Made by a program: the position numbers and the translations under genes. Shown piece by piece: positions 18,148 through 26,315 of a stretch of 64,000 nucleotides of DNA. The first letter of the stretch is position 1, and each line of letters begins with the position of its first letter. The stretch comes from Burkholderia anthina. Lineage in GTDB: Bacteria > Pseudomonadota > Gammaproteobacteria > Burkholderiales > Burkholderiaceae. The notes under the pieces are model-generated. The model had not been told where the DNA came from. It saw nothing but the letters and a program-made list of their open reading frames with translations, and ran no database searches. The stretch lies in the NCBI RefSeq assembly GCF_902498995.1, contig NZ_CABVLY010000003.1, forward strand, positions 248,001 through 312,000, read 5' to 3'.

Positions 18148-19683
18148 ATGGCTTTTCACAGCATCCTCTTCGAGACCCCCGGGGATGGACCGCCGCCGGT
18201 CCAGCCGGGCGAACCGGAATTCTTTCAAGACCTGAACCTGAATCAGTTCGTCAAGGACGCGACGACAGGATTCGAGGAGTACGATCTCGGGCCGTTCTTT
18301 TGCGTCGAACTGCATCGGGAGAGCGCGGTCGCCTATCGTCAGGCGGTCATGCGCGATCTCGACGACGACGACGTACTGCTCTGCGTCCAGGCATTCGCTG
18401 CCGCCATGCGCAAGGTGCGTGCGTGCGTCGGCGAAGCGGAGCGGCTCTACTACGTCCGACAGAAGCAGTGGTGGTTTCATGCGGCGACCGCCGTCTATTG
18501 CCAGGCCGTGAAGGTGTTTGCCGCGGGGCTGCTGGACGGGCGTCCGCGCTCGGGCGGGTTGACCGCCTTCAGCGCGTGGCTGGCCGACTACGTCGCATCC
18601 GACGCGTTCGCGATGCTCGAGCGGGATATCGATGCCGTTCGCACGGCGCTGGAATCGGTCCGCTACTGCTACCGTGTTCACGGCAACGCCGTCACCGTGT
18701 TCAACTTCGACGGCGAGAGCGACTACGGCGCCTATATTCTCGAGATCTTCGATCGATTCAAACAGGGCTCCGTCAAGGATCACAGCGTCGAATTCCGCGA
18801 TTGGCCCGAGATGAATCATGTCGAGGCGCAGGTGCTGGACTGCGTCGCGGAACTGCAACCCGATCCGTTCGCGCGCTTGACCGCATTCCGGACACGCCAC
18901 GAACACTTTCTCGACGAGACGATCGCGGCATTCGACCGGGAGATCGAGTTCTATCTCGCATTCCGCCGGTATATGCAGCCGTGCCGCGATGCAGGCCTGC
19001 CGTTCAGCTATCCGTCGGTATCCGCGACCAGCAAGACGATTCGCTGCGAGAGCACGTATGACATCGTGCTGGCGCACAAGCTCAGTGCCGACAAGATCGG
19101 TGTCGTCTGCAACGACCTCCGGCTCGACGGGCCGGAGCGTATCTTCGTCGTGTCCGGGCCGAACAACGGCGGCAAGACGACGTTCGCGCGGACGTTCGGG
19201 CAGTTGCACTATCTCGCGAAGCTGGGGCTTCCCGTGCCCGGCAAGCAAGCGCAGTTGTTTCTGTGCGACCGGATCTTCACGCATTTCGAGCGCGAGGAGA
19301 ATACGCTGGACCTGCGCGGCAAGCTTCAGGACGACCTGATGCGCATCCATGCCATTCTCGCGAAAGCGACGTCGAAGAGCATCGTGCTGGTCAACGAGAT
19401 CTTCAGTTCGACCACGCTGTCGGATTCGCTGTTCCTGTGCCGTCGAATCATCGGCGAGCTGATCGAGCGCGACAGCCTTGGCGTGTGCGTGACCTTCATC
19501 GAGGAACTGGCGCGGCTCGGGCCGCAGACGGTCAGCATGGTCAGCGAGATCGGCGCGAACAATCCGTCGGCCCGCACGTTCCGGGTCCGGCGCCGGCCGG
19601 CCGACGGCCGCGCCTATGCCGTGTCGGTCGCCGAGCAATACGGACTCACCTACGAGCGCATCAAGGAGCGGCTTGCATCATGA
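18148..19683 (+). CDS. MutS-like ATPase, subunit A (pair 1)
   Basis: 511 aa. There is no mismatch-recognition domain. Residues 1-about 310 are helical (lever/clamp-like) and the rest is a MutS domain V ATPase: Walker A SGPNNGGKTT near 336-345, and LVNEIFSSTTLSD near 412-424, where MutS normally has DE. The catalytic Glu is kept but the preceding Asp is Asn. Start at 18148 follows GGAAGGGG; the longer frame from 17935 would begin inside the promoter and riboswitch. It overlaps subunit B by ATGA, pointing to a fixed heteromer. Pair 2 (46902/48434) repeats it with identical length. Function unknown; MutS-like genes are recognised fluoride-riboswitch partners. Confidence 0.88.
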   Translation: MAFHSILFETPGDGPPPVQPGEPEFFQDLNLNQFVKDATTGFEEYDLGPFFCVELHRESAVAYRQAVMRDLDDDDVLLCVQAFAAAMRKVRACVGEAERLYYVRQKQWWFHAATAVYCQAVKVFAAGLLDGRPRSGGLTAFSAWLADYVASDAFAMLERDIDAVRTALESVRYCYRVHGNAVTVFNFDGESDYGAYILEIFDRFKQGSVKDHSVEFRDWPEMNHVEAQVLDCVAELQPDPFARLTAFRTRHEHFLDETIAAFDREIEFYLAFRRYMQPCRDAGLPFSYPSVSATSKTIRCESTYDIVLAHKLSADKIGVVCNDLRLDGPERIFVVSGPNNGGKTTFARTFGQLHYLAKLGLPVPGKQAQLFLCDRIFTHFEREENTLDLRGKLQDDLMRIHAILAKATSKSIVLVNEIFSSTTLSDSLFLCRRIIGELIERDSLGVCVTFIEELARLGPQTVSMVSEIGANNPSARTFRVRRRPADGRAYAVSVAEQYGLTYERIKERLAS

Positions 19684-21227
19684 AAGCACACCTGCTCAAC
19701 GCATCGAACGACTTCCGGTGGGATCGGGAAACGTTCTGGAACGAAGAGACGCTGGTCCAGGATCTCGAACTCGACACGCTGTACCGCGCGATGGCGGCCG
19801 GCGACGAATATGTCTACGGCGTCGTCAGGAAGGTGCTGCCGGTCAGCCTCGTCGACCTCGACGAAGTCCTGTACCGGCAGGCGGTGCTGGGCGATTGCAT
19901 CGAGCACGAGGAGGTCGTGCGCGCACTGTACGACCTGGCGGTCGAAGCGATCGAGCTCGAACGCAAGAACTTCTACTGGGGGCTTTCCGGCTCGGCCAGC
20001 AGCGTGTTGCATGGCGCGCGGAACATCGTCCAGGCGTATCTCGGCGTGCTCGGCCAGCTGCGGCGCATGGCAGACAGTCAGACCGGGCAATTCCAGTCCG
20101 AAGGATTCCGGCAATTCTTCTCGATCGTCCGCGACGCGCTGACCGACGATTACTTCGTCACGATCGCGCGTTGCCTGAAGGCGCTGAAATTCAACGATGG
20201 CGCGCTGATCAGCGCGCGGCCGGGGAAAGGCAACAAGGGGGAGCGCTATGTCCTGCGCAAGCCGCACGAGAAGGAATCGAACCTCGTCAGGCGATGGCTG
20301 GCCCCGCGCCCGCCGTCCCGCACGTTCCGCATCGCCGATCGGGACGAGAACGGCGCGCGTGCGCTGACCGATCTCGAAGCGCGGGGGATCAATCACGTGG
20401 CGAACGCCCTCGCGCAGTCGGCGGACCATATCAAGAGCTTCTTCCTGATGCTGCGCGCCGAGCTGGCGTTCTATCTCGGCTGCGTGAACCTGCGCACCGA
20501 ACTGGTTCGTCGCGAAATCCCGATCTGCATGCCCGTTCCGCATACCGTCGGCGAACGCCGGCACCGGTTCGTTCAACTGCATGACGCCAGTCTGGCGCTG
20601 CGCATGGATCGACCGCCGGTCGCCAACGATGTCGACGCCAACGGGCGCGACCTGATCGTCGTCACGGGTGCGAATCAGGGCGGCAAATCGACGTTCCTCC
20701 GCAGCCTGGGCATCGCGCAGATCCTGTTGCAGGCCGGTGCGTTCGTCGCCGCGGATGCGTTCGAGGCGAATCTCGCATCGATGATCGTGACGCACTACAA
20801 GCGGGAGGAAGATGCGTCGATGCGCGGCGGCAAGTTCGACGAGGAGCTGCGCCGCATGAGCGTGGCCGTCGATCATCTGGCCGCGCATGCGATCTTCCTG
20901 TCGAACGAATCGTTTGCATCGACGAACGAGCGGGAGGGATCGGACATCGGGCGGCAGATCGTCGATGCGCTGCTGGAAAGCCGCGTAAAGATCGCGCTCG
21001 TCACGCATCTCTTTACGCTCGCCAGGGGACTGCACGACACCGAGACGACCCCGGCGACGTTCCTGCGGGCCGAGCGCAGGGACGACGGCACGCGCACGTT
21101 CAGGCTGACCGAAGGCGAGCCGCTGCAAACGAGCTTCGGACAGGATCTGTATCGCCAGATTTTCGTCGAGCCTTCCGCCACCGTCGAGGAGCGCGCTTCG
21201 CAGTCGGAAACACCTTCGAGCGCATGA
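19680..21227 (+). CDS. MutS-like ATPase, subunit B (pair 1)
   Basis: 515 aa, translated from the ATGA overlap with subunit A. It has the same layout: a helical N-terminal two thirds without MutS domain I, then Walker A VTGANQGGKST near 329-339, YKREEDASMRGGKFDEELRR, a Walker-B-like LSNESFASTNEREG near 406-419 and a switch-like VTHLF. Subunits A and B share the fold but differ in signature loops (FSSTT versus FASTNE), as expected for asymmetric composite ATP sites. DNA or nucleic acid binding is inferred from the family only. Confidence 0.88.
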   Translation: MKAHLLNASNDFRWDRETFWNEETLVQDLELDTLYRAMAAGDEYVYGVVRKVLPVSLVDLDEVLYRQAVLGDCIEHEEVVRALYDLAVEAIELERKNFYWGLSGSASSVLHGARNIVQAYLGVLGQLRRMADSQTGQFQSEGFRQFFSIVRDALTDDYFVTIARCLKALKFNDGALISARPGKGNKGERYVLRKPHEKESNLVRRWLAPRPPSRTFRIADRDENGARALTDLEARGINHVANALAQSADHIKSFFLMLRAELAFYLGCVNLRTELVRREIPICMPVPHTVGERRHRFVQLHDASLALRMDRPPVANDVDANGRDLIVVTGANQGGKSTFLRSLGIAQILLQAGAFVAADAFEANLASMIVTHYKREEDASMRGGKFDEELRRMSVAVDHLAAHAIFLSNESFASTNEREGSDIGRQIVDALLESRVKIALVTHLFTLARGLHDTETTPATFLRAERRDDGTRTFRLTEGEPLQTSFGQDLYRQIFVEPSATVEERASQSETPSSA

Positions 21228-21271
21228 CGTGACGTGACGCGCGCCGCGCTCGCCATCCGTGCGTCCGCCGA

Positions 21272-23377
21272 TCAGGTCGATGCGCGATCGCCCGGCGTGC
21301 CGTTCACCTCGAAGGACCGCAGGCGGGAAATGTCGTCCCGCAATTGCTCGGCGGTCGATCGTGCGGGAATATCGCTTCCGTTTCGTACGCGCTGCAGCCG
21401 CGCAATCTGCTCGTCCAGCGTATTCACGAGCGCGGCGAGTTCGCTGCGTTTCCAGTCCGACAACACGCCGAGATGGGCCGCCAGCGAACGCTGCACGATC
21501 TGCACGGCGGCGCTCTCCGGAAGCAGCTTGCGCACCGACCGCTGAAATCCCCACCGACCGAACCAGCGGCCCATGGCGCGCGGAAACAGGGTGGTCGGCA
21601 GCGCGCGTTCCCACGTGAAGGCGGGGGCGGCACACGGCACCGGGATGGTCGGTAGGAGCCGCGGCAGGCCGAGCGATTCTGCCGCGCGATGCAGTGCGAT
21701 GTCGGCGCAGGCGTGGAGGGACTCGACCGTTCGCATGGTCGCGCCGGCAAGCGAGCGCGCATGCGCCTGCGCGGCGAGTTCGATCAGGCGCGTCGCATCG
21801 AAGGAGGCGTCGCGGGTTTCAGACCATAGCGCTGCCGCATTGTGTGCGATTTCCGCCAGCAGCGCCGCCATCGTGAGGCCGAGGCGCGGGCGGGCGTTGT
21901 CGATCGAATCGATCGCGACGGCGATCAGGTTGCGGCTGGCCGTCAGTTCGTCGATCGCTTCGCCTATTCGCGAGTCCGATTGGGCGGATGGCGACTGCCA
22001 AAGCAGCCGGATCTGCAGCGCATCGAGGATGTCGCGCCTCAGGGTGCCGAGCTGGCGAAGGCGCTGCGCCGCACGTTGTTCGCGGCACTGGGCGAGCGCG
22101 TCGGCCAGCGGCCCGTCGACCCACGCGCGCCGCCACGGCGGATCCTCTTCCCGGATGCTGACCAGGTAGACCGGGACTTCGAGATTCGTGCTTCGCCAGA
22201 GACCGGACACGACGTGGTCGTAGATGCGCCAGCGGTCGTCCGTATCGATGAGGTCGATTTTGGTGACGAGCACGATCACGCGGGCGCCGCGGCCGCTGAG
22301 CTCACGGACGAGCGTGGCTTCTCGCAGGGTGAGCGGCGCACTCGCCGAGATCAGGACGATCGCGATGTCGCACCAGGGAAGAGCCCAGGCGTCGGCGAGC
22401 AGGGCGTCCGACGTCTCCCCGTCGAGACCGGGCGTATCGATCAACGTGACGCCCTTCGCGAGCAGCGTCGACGGGGACTGAAGGGCGATCCGCGTGACGC
22501 CGCGATAGTTGTCCGCATTGAAATGCGCATCGACGAATTCCGCCACGCGCGCCCGATCGATGGCTTCCGGTTGTTCGGTCGCGAACGCGACCCATCCCCG
22601 CGTGGTTGCGCCATGACGGATCTCGACCGGTACGGCGGTCGTCGGGAGCGCCGCGACCGGTAGCAGGGCGTCGCCGAGCAGGCTATTGACGAGCGACGAT
22701 TTTCCGGTGCTGACCGCGCCGAACAACCCGACGACGGCGTCCGCACACGCGTGGTGCCGCGCGAAATCGAGGGTGCGGCGATGCAGGTCGCCGAGGCCGT
22801 GCGAGACGGTCACGCGCTCCAGTTCGCGCAGAAGCGGATCCCGGTCATCCGGCGGGGCGGTCGACTGCGGTGCATGCGCGTCGTCGGCTGCCGCCGGCGC
22901 GCGAGTGGCTGCGTCGTCGGCATCGTCGGCCAGCGCAGACAGAAGCACCGAGAGCGACTGCATCATGTGATCGACGAGCCGGCAGGCGTCGTCTTCGAGG
23001 TCGTCCGACAGGGGGTGGGCGGCCGAGGCCGGAATGCCGGTCTCGATACGCGGGTCGAGTTGCGAGATCGCGACCATCGCTTCGCTGATGCGAAGCCGGC
23101 AACACGCGACCGCGCTTGCGGTCGGCGCCGACGGCGAGATGCCATGCCGGTCGGCGATCGTACGCATCACCGCGCGGAGCTGGTCGAATTCCGCGACGAG
23201 GCGCTGATACTGGACCGGCACGCCGTCGGCGATTCGTGCGGGAAACGGCGACGCGCGCGACAGCGGGTCGAGATAGTGCAATGCATCGCTGACACAGGCG
23301 TCCACGCGCGAGAATGCGTCGGCGACCCGCTGCGTATAGGCGGGTGGAAAGGCGCCATGCTTGTCGTTCCGTGCCAT
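21272..23377 (-). CDS. Dynamin-like large GTPase
   Basis: 701 aa. Residues 1-about 200 are helical with an Ala/Asp-rich linker (148-180). The G domain has GAVSTGKS (220-227), a switch-I TT near 246, DTPGLDG (314-320) and VTKID (371-375). The remaining about 300 residues are helical, without a predicted transmembrane pair that I can see. This fits YfjP/dynamin-type bacterial GTPases. It follows the Cys-rich gene by 18 bp under riboswitch 4. GTPases are sensitive to metal-fluoride phosphate mimics, which could explain the link, but its role is unknown. Confidence 0.8.
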   Translation of the reverse strand: MARNDKHGAFPPAYTQRVADAFSRVDACVSDALHYLDPLSRASPFPARIADGVPVQYQRLVAEFDQLRAVMRTIADRHGISPSAPTASAVACCRLRISEAMVAISQLDPRIETGIPASAAHPLSDDLEDDACRLVDHMMQSLSVLLSALADDADDAATRAPAAADDAHAPQSTAPPDDRDPLLRELERVTVSHGLGDLHRRTLDFARHHACADAVVGLFGAVSTGKSSLVNSLLGDALLPVAALPTTAVPVEIRHGATTRGWVAFATEQPEAIDRARVAEFVDAHFNADNYRGVTRIALQSPSTLLAKGVTLIDTPGLDGETSDALLADAWALPWCDIAIVLISASAPLTLREATLVRELSGRGARVIVLVTKIDLIDTDDRWRIYDHVVSGLWRSTNLEVPVYLVSIREEDPPWRRAWVDGPLADALAQCREQRAAQRLRQLGTLRRDILDALQIRLLWQSPSAQSDSRIGEAIDELTASRNLIAVAIDSIDNARPRLGLTMAALLAEIAHNAAALWSETRDASFDATRLIELAAQAHARSLAGATMRTVESLHACADIALHRAAESLGLPRLLPTIPVPCAAPAFTWERALPTTLFPRAMGRWFGRWGFQRSVRKLLPESAAVQIVQRSLAAHLGVLSDWKRSELAALVNTLDEQIARLQRVRNGSDIPARSTAEQLRDDISRLRSFEVNGTPGDRAST

Positions 23378-23395
23378 GATCTTGTCGCCTCTTCT

Positions 23396-24112
23396 TCAAT
23401 CGACGCCGAATGCCTGCAAGATGTCCTGCCAGCCGCTGCACCAGCCGATCGCGGCGACGAGCGCGCCCCGATCCTCGTCGGTGTCGGTATCCCGGCTGTC
23501 CCAGCGGAACGCATGCTCGAAGCGGCCGAGATGCGTGGCGATGTCGATGACGGTCTGACGATGCGCGCGAAGTTCGGGGCCGTGGTTGTGTGCGATCGAT
23601 TCGATCAGATGGAGGCGGCAAAGCGACGGGTTGCCGGTGCCGGCGCAGCGGCCGCAGACATGGGGAACCCAGCCGGCGCGGTTTGCATCGGCGAACGCGC
23701 GCGCATTCGCGAGATCCCGGCCCTGGGCGAGGCGCTGCGCCGGCGCATTGCCCGGCGAGTCGGCGTGATAGCCCAGGCTGCACATGTGGCATGGTCCGCC
23801 CGGTTGCAGCCGCCGGCGCATGATCGCCGCTGGCGCGAATCCGTACCGGCCGCCGCCCAGTATGCGCACGGCGCGCGCCATCAATTCGGAGTACAGAATC
23901 GTGCTGCCGTGAATCAGGTGCGGCCGGAAGGCCGCTTCGACGGTGAAGAAACCCAGTGCGTGGCGCGGACACATTCCCCAGTGCGCATCGAGGCGCGAAC
24001 GGACGTCCGCATCCATGATGCTGCCCTGGATGAACCACCACAGGAAGTCGACTTCTCCGTCCGAAAGCGGGCGGCTGCAAGACGGAGGGTGCGAAGCGCT
24101 TGAGGGAAGCAC
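23396..24112 (-). CDS. Cysteine-rich protein with CxxC/CxxH modules (2-module form)
   Basis: About 238 aa from a GTG at 24112, 81 nt after riboswitch 4. It shows C48PRH51, then C108HMC111, C153GRC156 and C165RLH168. This is the CxxC...CxxH pattern seen four times in the island protein at 33946, except that module 1 lacks its CxxC half (only C12 remains). The start is uncertain. Zinc or Fe-S binding is inferred from the pattern. It resembles DUF6062-type proteins in the segment DFLWWFIQGSIMDADVRSR before the CxxH. Function unknown. Confidence 0.7.
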   Translation of the reverse strand: MLPSSASHPPSCSRPLSDGEVDFLWWFIQGSIMDADVRSRLDAHWGMCPRHALGFFTVEAAFRPHLIHGSTILYSELMARAVRILGGGRYGFAPAAIMRRRLQPGGPCHMCSLGYHADSPGNAPAQRLAQGRDLANARAFADANRAGWVPHVCGRCAGTGNPSLCRLHLIESIAHNHGPELRAHRQTVIDIATHLGRFEHAFRWDSRDTDTDEDRGALVAAIGWCSGWQDILQAFGVD

Positions 24113-24193
24113 GTTATGCCGTCCAGGAGGCTGAAATGCGCATACACCTGGACAGAGGCATCGAAATGACCCTGCAGCCCCTGACCAGGAACC

Positions 24194-24249
24194 GTAGGCA
24201 TCATCAGCCGCACCGGTCGGGCGGCGGTTCGTGGAGGCATGCCATCTCC
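24194..24249 (-). promoter_or_regulatory. Fluoride riboswitch 4, upstream of Cys-rich protein and dynamin-like GTPase
   Basis: Reverse strand: GGAGATGGCATGCCTCC, CGAACCGCC, P3 closing with GGC, then TGATGATGCCTAC. It shares the GGCATGCC variant with switch 3. A CCTG/CAGG hairpin follows the aptamer, but a strand competing with GCCTACGG is not clear. Confidence 0.92.
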
Positions 24250-24264
24250 CGTAACGACATCTTC

Positions 24265-24293
24265 ATTCTAATGAGTGCGCCGGGGGTTGGCAA
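24265..24293 (-). promoter_or_regulatory. Promoter of riboswitch 4 transcript
   Basis: Reverse strand TTGCCA, 17-bp spacer, TAGAAT. The aptamer begins 15 nt after the -10, leaving a slightly longer leader than most copies. Confidence 0.7.
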
Positions 24294-24331
24294 CGCGAGC
24301 CGCCGCCGCGCATCGATGATGCGAAAAGCGC

Positions 24332-24877
24332 TTACCGGGCGGTCTCCCGCGATGCGCGAAACGCCGCGATCGCACCGAGCAATTCGTCGTGCGCGTCGTT
24401 CACCGAGCTCCAATGCTCGAAGCGCGACCATCGGCCGGACTCGAACACCTTGTAGTTGACGAAGAAATGACGGAACTCGTGCAACACCAGGAGCGGGAGA
24501 TCGTCGAGGGTCCGGATCTGCGCGCTGAGCGGGCAGACGCTGTCGACCGGCACCGCGATGATCTTCGCGTCGGGGCCGCGTTCGTTGGTCAGGTGCATCG
24601 TCCCGAGCGCGCGCGCTTCGACGACGGCGCCCGGCACGATCGGAAACGGGGCGACCACGAGCGCGTCGAGCGGCCGCCCGTCGGGTGAGAGCGTTTCAGG
24701 AACGAAACCGTAGTTGGCGGGATAGCGCATGCTGGTCATCATGAACGTTTCGACGCGCAGCCGGCCGGACCGGGGATCGGCCTCGTACTTGACCGGGTCG
24801 CCGAGCGCGGACATTTCGACGATCACGTTGAAGCTGGCAGGGACGTTATTGCCCGCGCCGATGTTGTCGTCATTCAT
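24332..24877 (-). CDS. Family I pyrophosphatase homologue with altered active site (copy 2)
   Basis: 181 aa, aligning without gaps to copy 1 (15402) over the active-site region. Kept: E21, K30, E32, Y56, D66, D71, D103 and K105. Changed: R44 to T (VETFMM), D68 to R (DGRPLD) and D98 to N (LTNERGPD). The D68 equivalent (E. coli Asp67) is the proposed general base next to the nucleophilic water that fluoride displaces, and the D98 equivalent is a metal ligand. It may be a pseudoenzyme, a low-activity fluoride-tolerant variant, or a Mg-fluoride binder. It is second gene after riboswitch 5, 14 bp behind the HAD gene. Confidence 0.85.
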   Translation of the reverse strand: MNDDNIGAGNNVPASFNVIVEMSALGDPVKYEADPRSGRLRVETFMMTSMRYPANYGFVPETLSPDGRPLDALVVAPFPIVPGAVVEARALGTMHLTNERGPDAKIIAVPVDSVCPLSAQIRTLDDLPLLVLHEFRHFFVNYKVFESGRWSRFEHWSSVNDAHDELLGAIAAFRASRETAR

Positions 24878-24891
24878 CGCGGTTTCTCCGG

Positions 24892-25362
24892 CTAGCGACG
24901 CAGCGAAGCGATCAGGCGCGTCGGGAACAGCATCAGCCCCAGCGCATCGACGGCATGACGCACGACGACGTCGGCCGCTTCCAGCGCGTCGGCGGCGAGC
25001 CCTTCCGTGCCCAGCACGGCAATGCCGAGGGCGGCCTGTTCGAGCATCGATGCATCGTTACGGCCGTTGCCGATCGCCGCGACGCGGCCGGCGCCGAGGC
25101 GCACGACGTAGTCGCGCTTGGCTTCGGCCTGTGCGGCCGGGGGCAGGCAGACCACTTCGGCGCGGCAGCCGCGCATCTGCATGCGGGCGTCCCCGTAGGT
25201 ATTGCCGGTCACGACGTGAACGTCGAGTCGTTCGGCAAGCTGGGCGATGCGCGGCGCGATGCCCTCCAGCAGCTTGCCGTCGACGGCAAGCGTTCCGTTG
25301 AAGTCGAGCACGAGATGCTCGAGATTCAGCACATGACAACCCGGGATGTCGATCGAGATCAT
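24892..25362 (-). CDS. HAD-superfamily soluble P-type-ATPase-like protein
   Basis: 156 aa. Motif I is LDFNGTLA (nucleophile Asp, with Asn at the acid/base position). Motif II is VVTGNTYGD and motif IV is IGNGRNDASML. This combination is that of the stand-alone P-domain-like HAD proteins (COG4087 type), related to the phosphorylation domain of P-type ATPases. There is no membrane segment. Start 25362 follows GCAAGGAGAAGCGG; upstream in-frame starts would enter the riboswitch. First gene of switch 5, paired with the altered pyrophosphatase. Substrate unknown. Confidence 0.82.
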   Translation of the reverse strand: MISIDIPGCHVLNLEHLVLDFNGTLAVDGKLLEGIAPRIAQLAERLDVHVVTGNTYGDARMQMRGCRAEVVCLPPAAQAEAKRDYVVRLGAGRVAAIGNGRNDASMLEQAALGIAVLGTEGLAADALEAADVVVRHAVDALGLMLFPTRLIASLRR

Positions 25363-25483
25363 CCGCTTCTCCTTGCGCACCGTGCGGGCGTGAAGCCGCG
25401 ACGGCACATTGGCCGATTCAGCGAGTCGTCCGGGCCATGCGGAAAAGCGGGCGATGCAACAGCGTACCGATGGCCGGACAGCT

Positions 25484-25539
25484 GCAGGCATCATCAGCCG
25501 GGCAGGAAAGCGCGGCGGTTGGCGGAGAATGCCATCTCC
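25484..25539 (-). promoter_or_regulatory. Fluoride riboswitch 5, upstream of HAD and pyrophosphatase 2
   Basis: Reverse strand: GGAGATGGCATTCTCC, GCCAACCGCC, P3, then CTGATGATGCCTGC. The usual CCTAC end is CCTGC here; the pseudoknot GGCAT/ATGCC is intact. A convincing -10/-35 pair was not found at the spacing used by the other copies. Confidence 0.88.
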
Positions 25540-25579
25540 GTAGATCGAACCAGTCTTTTAGACAATGTAGGCAATGCCG

Positions 25580-25634
25580 CGGCGGGACGCAATCGGGAGC
25601 GACGCGGCCTGCCGCTTCCGATTGCGTCCCGCCG
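25580..25634. repeat. 17-bp perfect inverted repeat between divergent fluoride transcripts
   Basis: CGGCGGGACGCAATCGG (25580-25596) is exactly complementary to 25618-25634, around a 21-nt centre that can itself pair. It lies upstream of both the riboswitch 5 transcript (-) and the second DUF190 gene (+), where a terminator or regulatory hairpin would insulate the two. Confidence 0.7.
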
Positions 25635-25717
25635 GCGATTTAATGGGGGTTGATCATGTCGCCGCATGGCACTGCCCGATATTGCAATGCGGCGGCATCC
25701 GCAGGACATCCATGAAC

Positions 25718-25769
25718 TAGAATGATTGGCAGGGCCCTGTGTCCATGAGTGCCGTCGCGCGCGCGACGG
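25718..25769 (+). promoter_or_regulatory. Possible promoter and palindrome before DUF190 copy 2
   Basis: TAGAAT at 25718-25723 resembles the -10 boxes of the riboswitch promoters, but no aptamer follows. Instead an 18-bp perfect palindrome, CCGTCGCGCGCGCGACGG, lies at 25752-25769, about 30 bp before the start codon. Confidence 0.35.
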
Positions 25770-25800
25770 TGTGTTCTGGTGTCGTTTGACGGAGGCAGAC

Positions 25801-26169
25801 ATGAACGGCTACCAGCTTACTTTCTACACCGAACAGAATCGTCGGCACGGCCATCACACGATCACGGAGTGGTTGCTGCACGAGGCGAAGCATCTCGGCA
25901 TTCACGGGGCCACGGTGATCAGCTGTGCAGAGGGAACCGGGCACGCCGGCGCGCATCATGCCGCGCACATGCTGCGGCTCGACGATCAGCCCGTACAGAT
26001 CATCCTCGCGGTCACGGAAGACGAAGCCGACCGTCTGCTGGACGCGGTGAAGGCCGAGCACGTGCACGTGTTCTATACGCGCTCGCCGATCGAATTCGGT
26101 GTGCTCGGCGACGACGCCCCTGCAGCCGGGAAAAAGCGGTTTACGCTCTTCGGCCGTCGAATGCATTAG
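25801..26169 (+). CDS. DUF190 family protein (copy 2)
   Basis: 122 aa. LTFYTEQNRRHGHHTITEWL, IHGATVISC, GAHHAAHMLRL and HVFYTRSPIEFGVLGDD repeat the copy 1 pattern, with a short basic tail. GGAGGCAGAC precedes the ATG. It is the only gene of the central block's left half that has no riboswitch directly ahead; the nearest upstream aptamer faces the other way. It may be constitutive or controlled by the hairpins before it. Ends 56 bp before riboswitch 6. Confidence 0.85.
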   Translation: MNGYQLTFYTEQNRRHGHHTITEWLLHEAKHLGIHGATVISCAEGTGHAGAHHAAHMLRLDDQPVQIILAVTEDEADRLLDAVKAEHVHVFYTRSPIEFGVLGDDAPAAGKKRFTLFGRRMH

Positions 26170-26181
26170 GGGCAGGTCCCC

Positions 26182-26209
26182 TTGCATGTATCGACGCGTT
26201 TCCTATACT
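26182..26209 (+). promoter_or_regulatory. Promoter of the hydrogenase-4-like operon
   Basis: TTGCAT (26182-26187), 16-bp spacer, TATACT (26204-26209). The aptamer starts 16 nt after the -10. Confidence 0.7.
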
Positions 26210-26225
26210 CGGTACTGAACCAAGC

Positions 26226-26282
26226 GGAGATGGCATTCTCCCTGAACCGCCGCGCTGTCCTGCTCGGCTGATGATGCCTACC
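26226..26282 (+). promoter_or_regulatory. Fluoride riboswitch 6, upstream of hydrogenase-4-like operon
   Basis: GGAGATGGCATTCTCC, TGAACCGCC, a longer P3 loop, then GGCTGATGATGCCTAC. Its 3' strand forms the terminator described in the next entry. Formate-hydrogenlyase-like genes are a recognised class of fluoride-riboswitch target. The operon start is about 240 nt downstream. Confidence 0.93.
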
Positions 26283-26315
26283 AGTCCCCGGGGTCCGGGG
26301 CCGGTAGGCATTCTT
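26274..26315 (+). terminator. Riboswitch 6 expression-platform terminator
   Basis: ATGCCTACC (26274-26282), the last part of the aptamer, pairs exactly with GGTAGGCAT (26303-26311). Inside it CCCCGG pairs with CCGGGG (26286-26300). TTCTT follows. Formation of this stem destroys the pseudoknot, so fluoride binding should prevent termination. This is the clearest mechanism in the set. Confidence 0.8.

Noticed and set aside
25718..25769. A twelfth fluoride riboswitch before DUF190 copy 2
   Set aside because: A promoter-like TAGAAT is present, but no GGAGATGG or TGATGATGCC follows on the forward strand.
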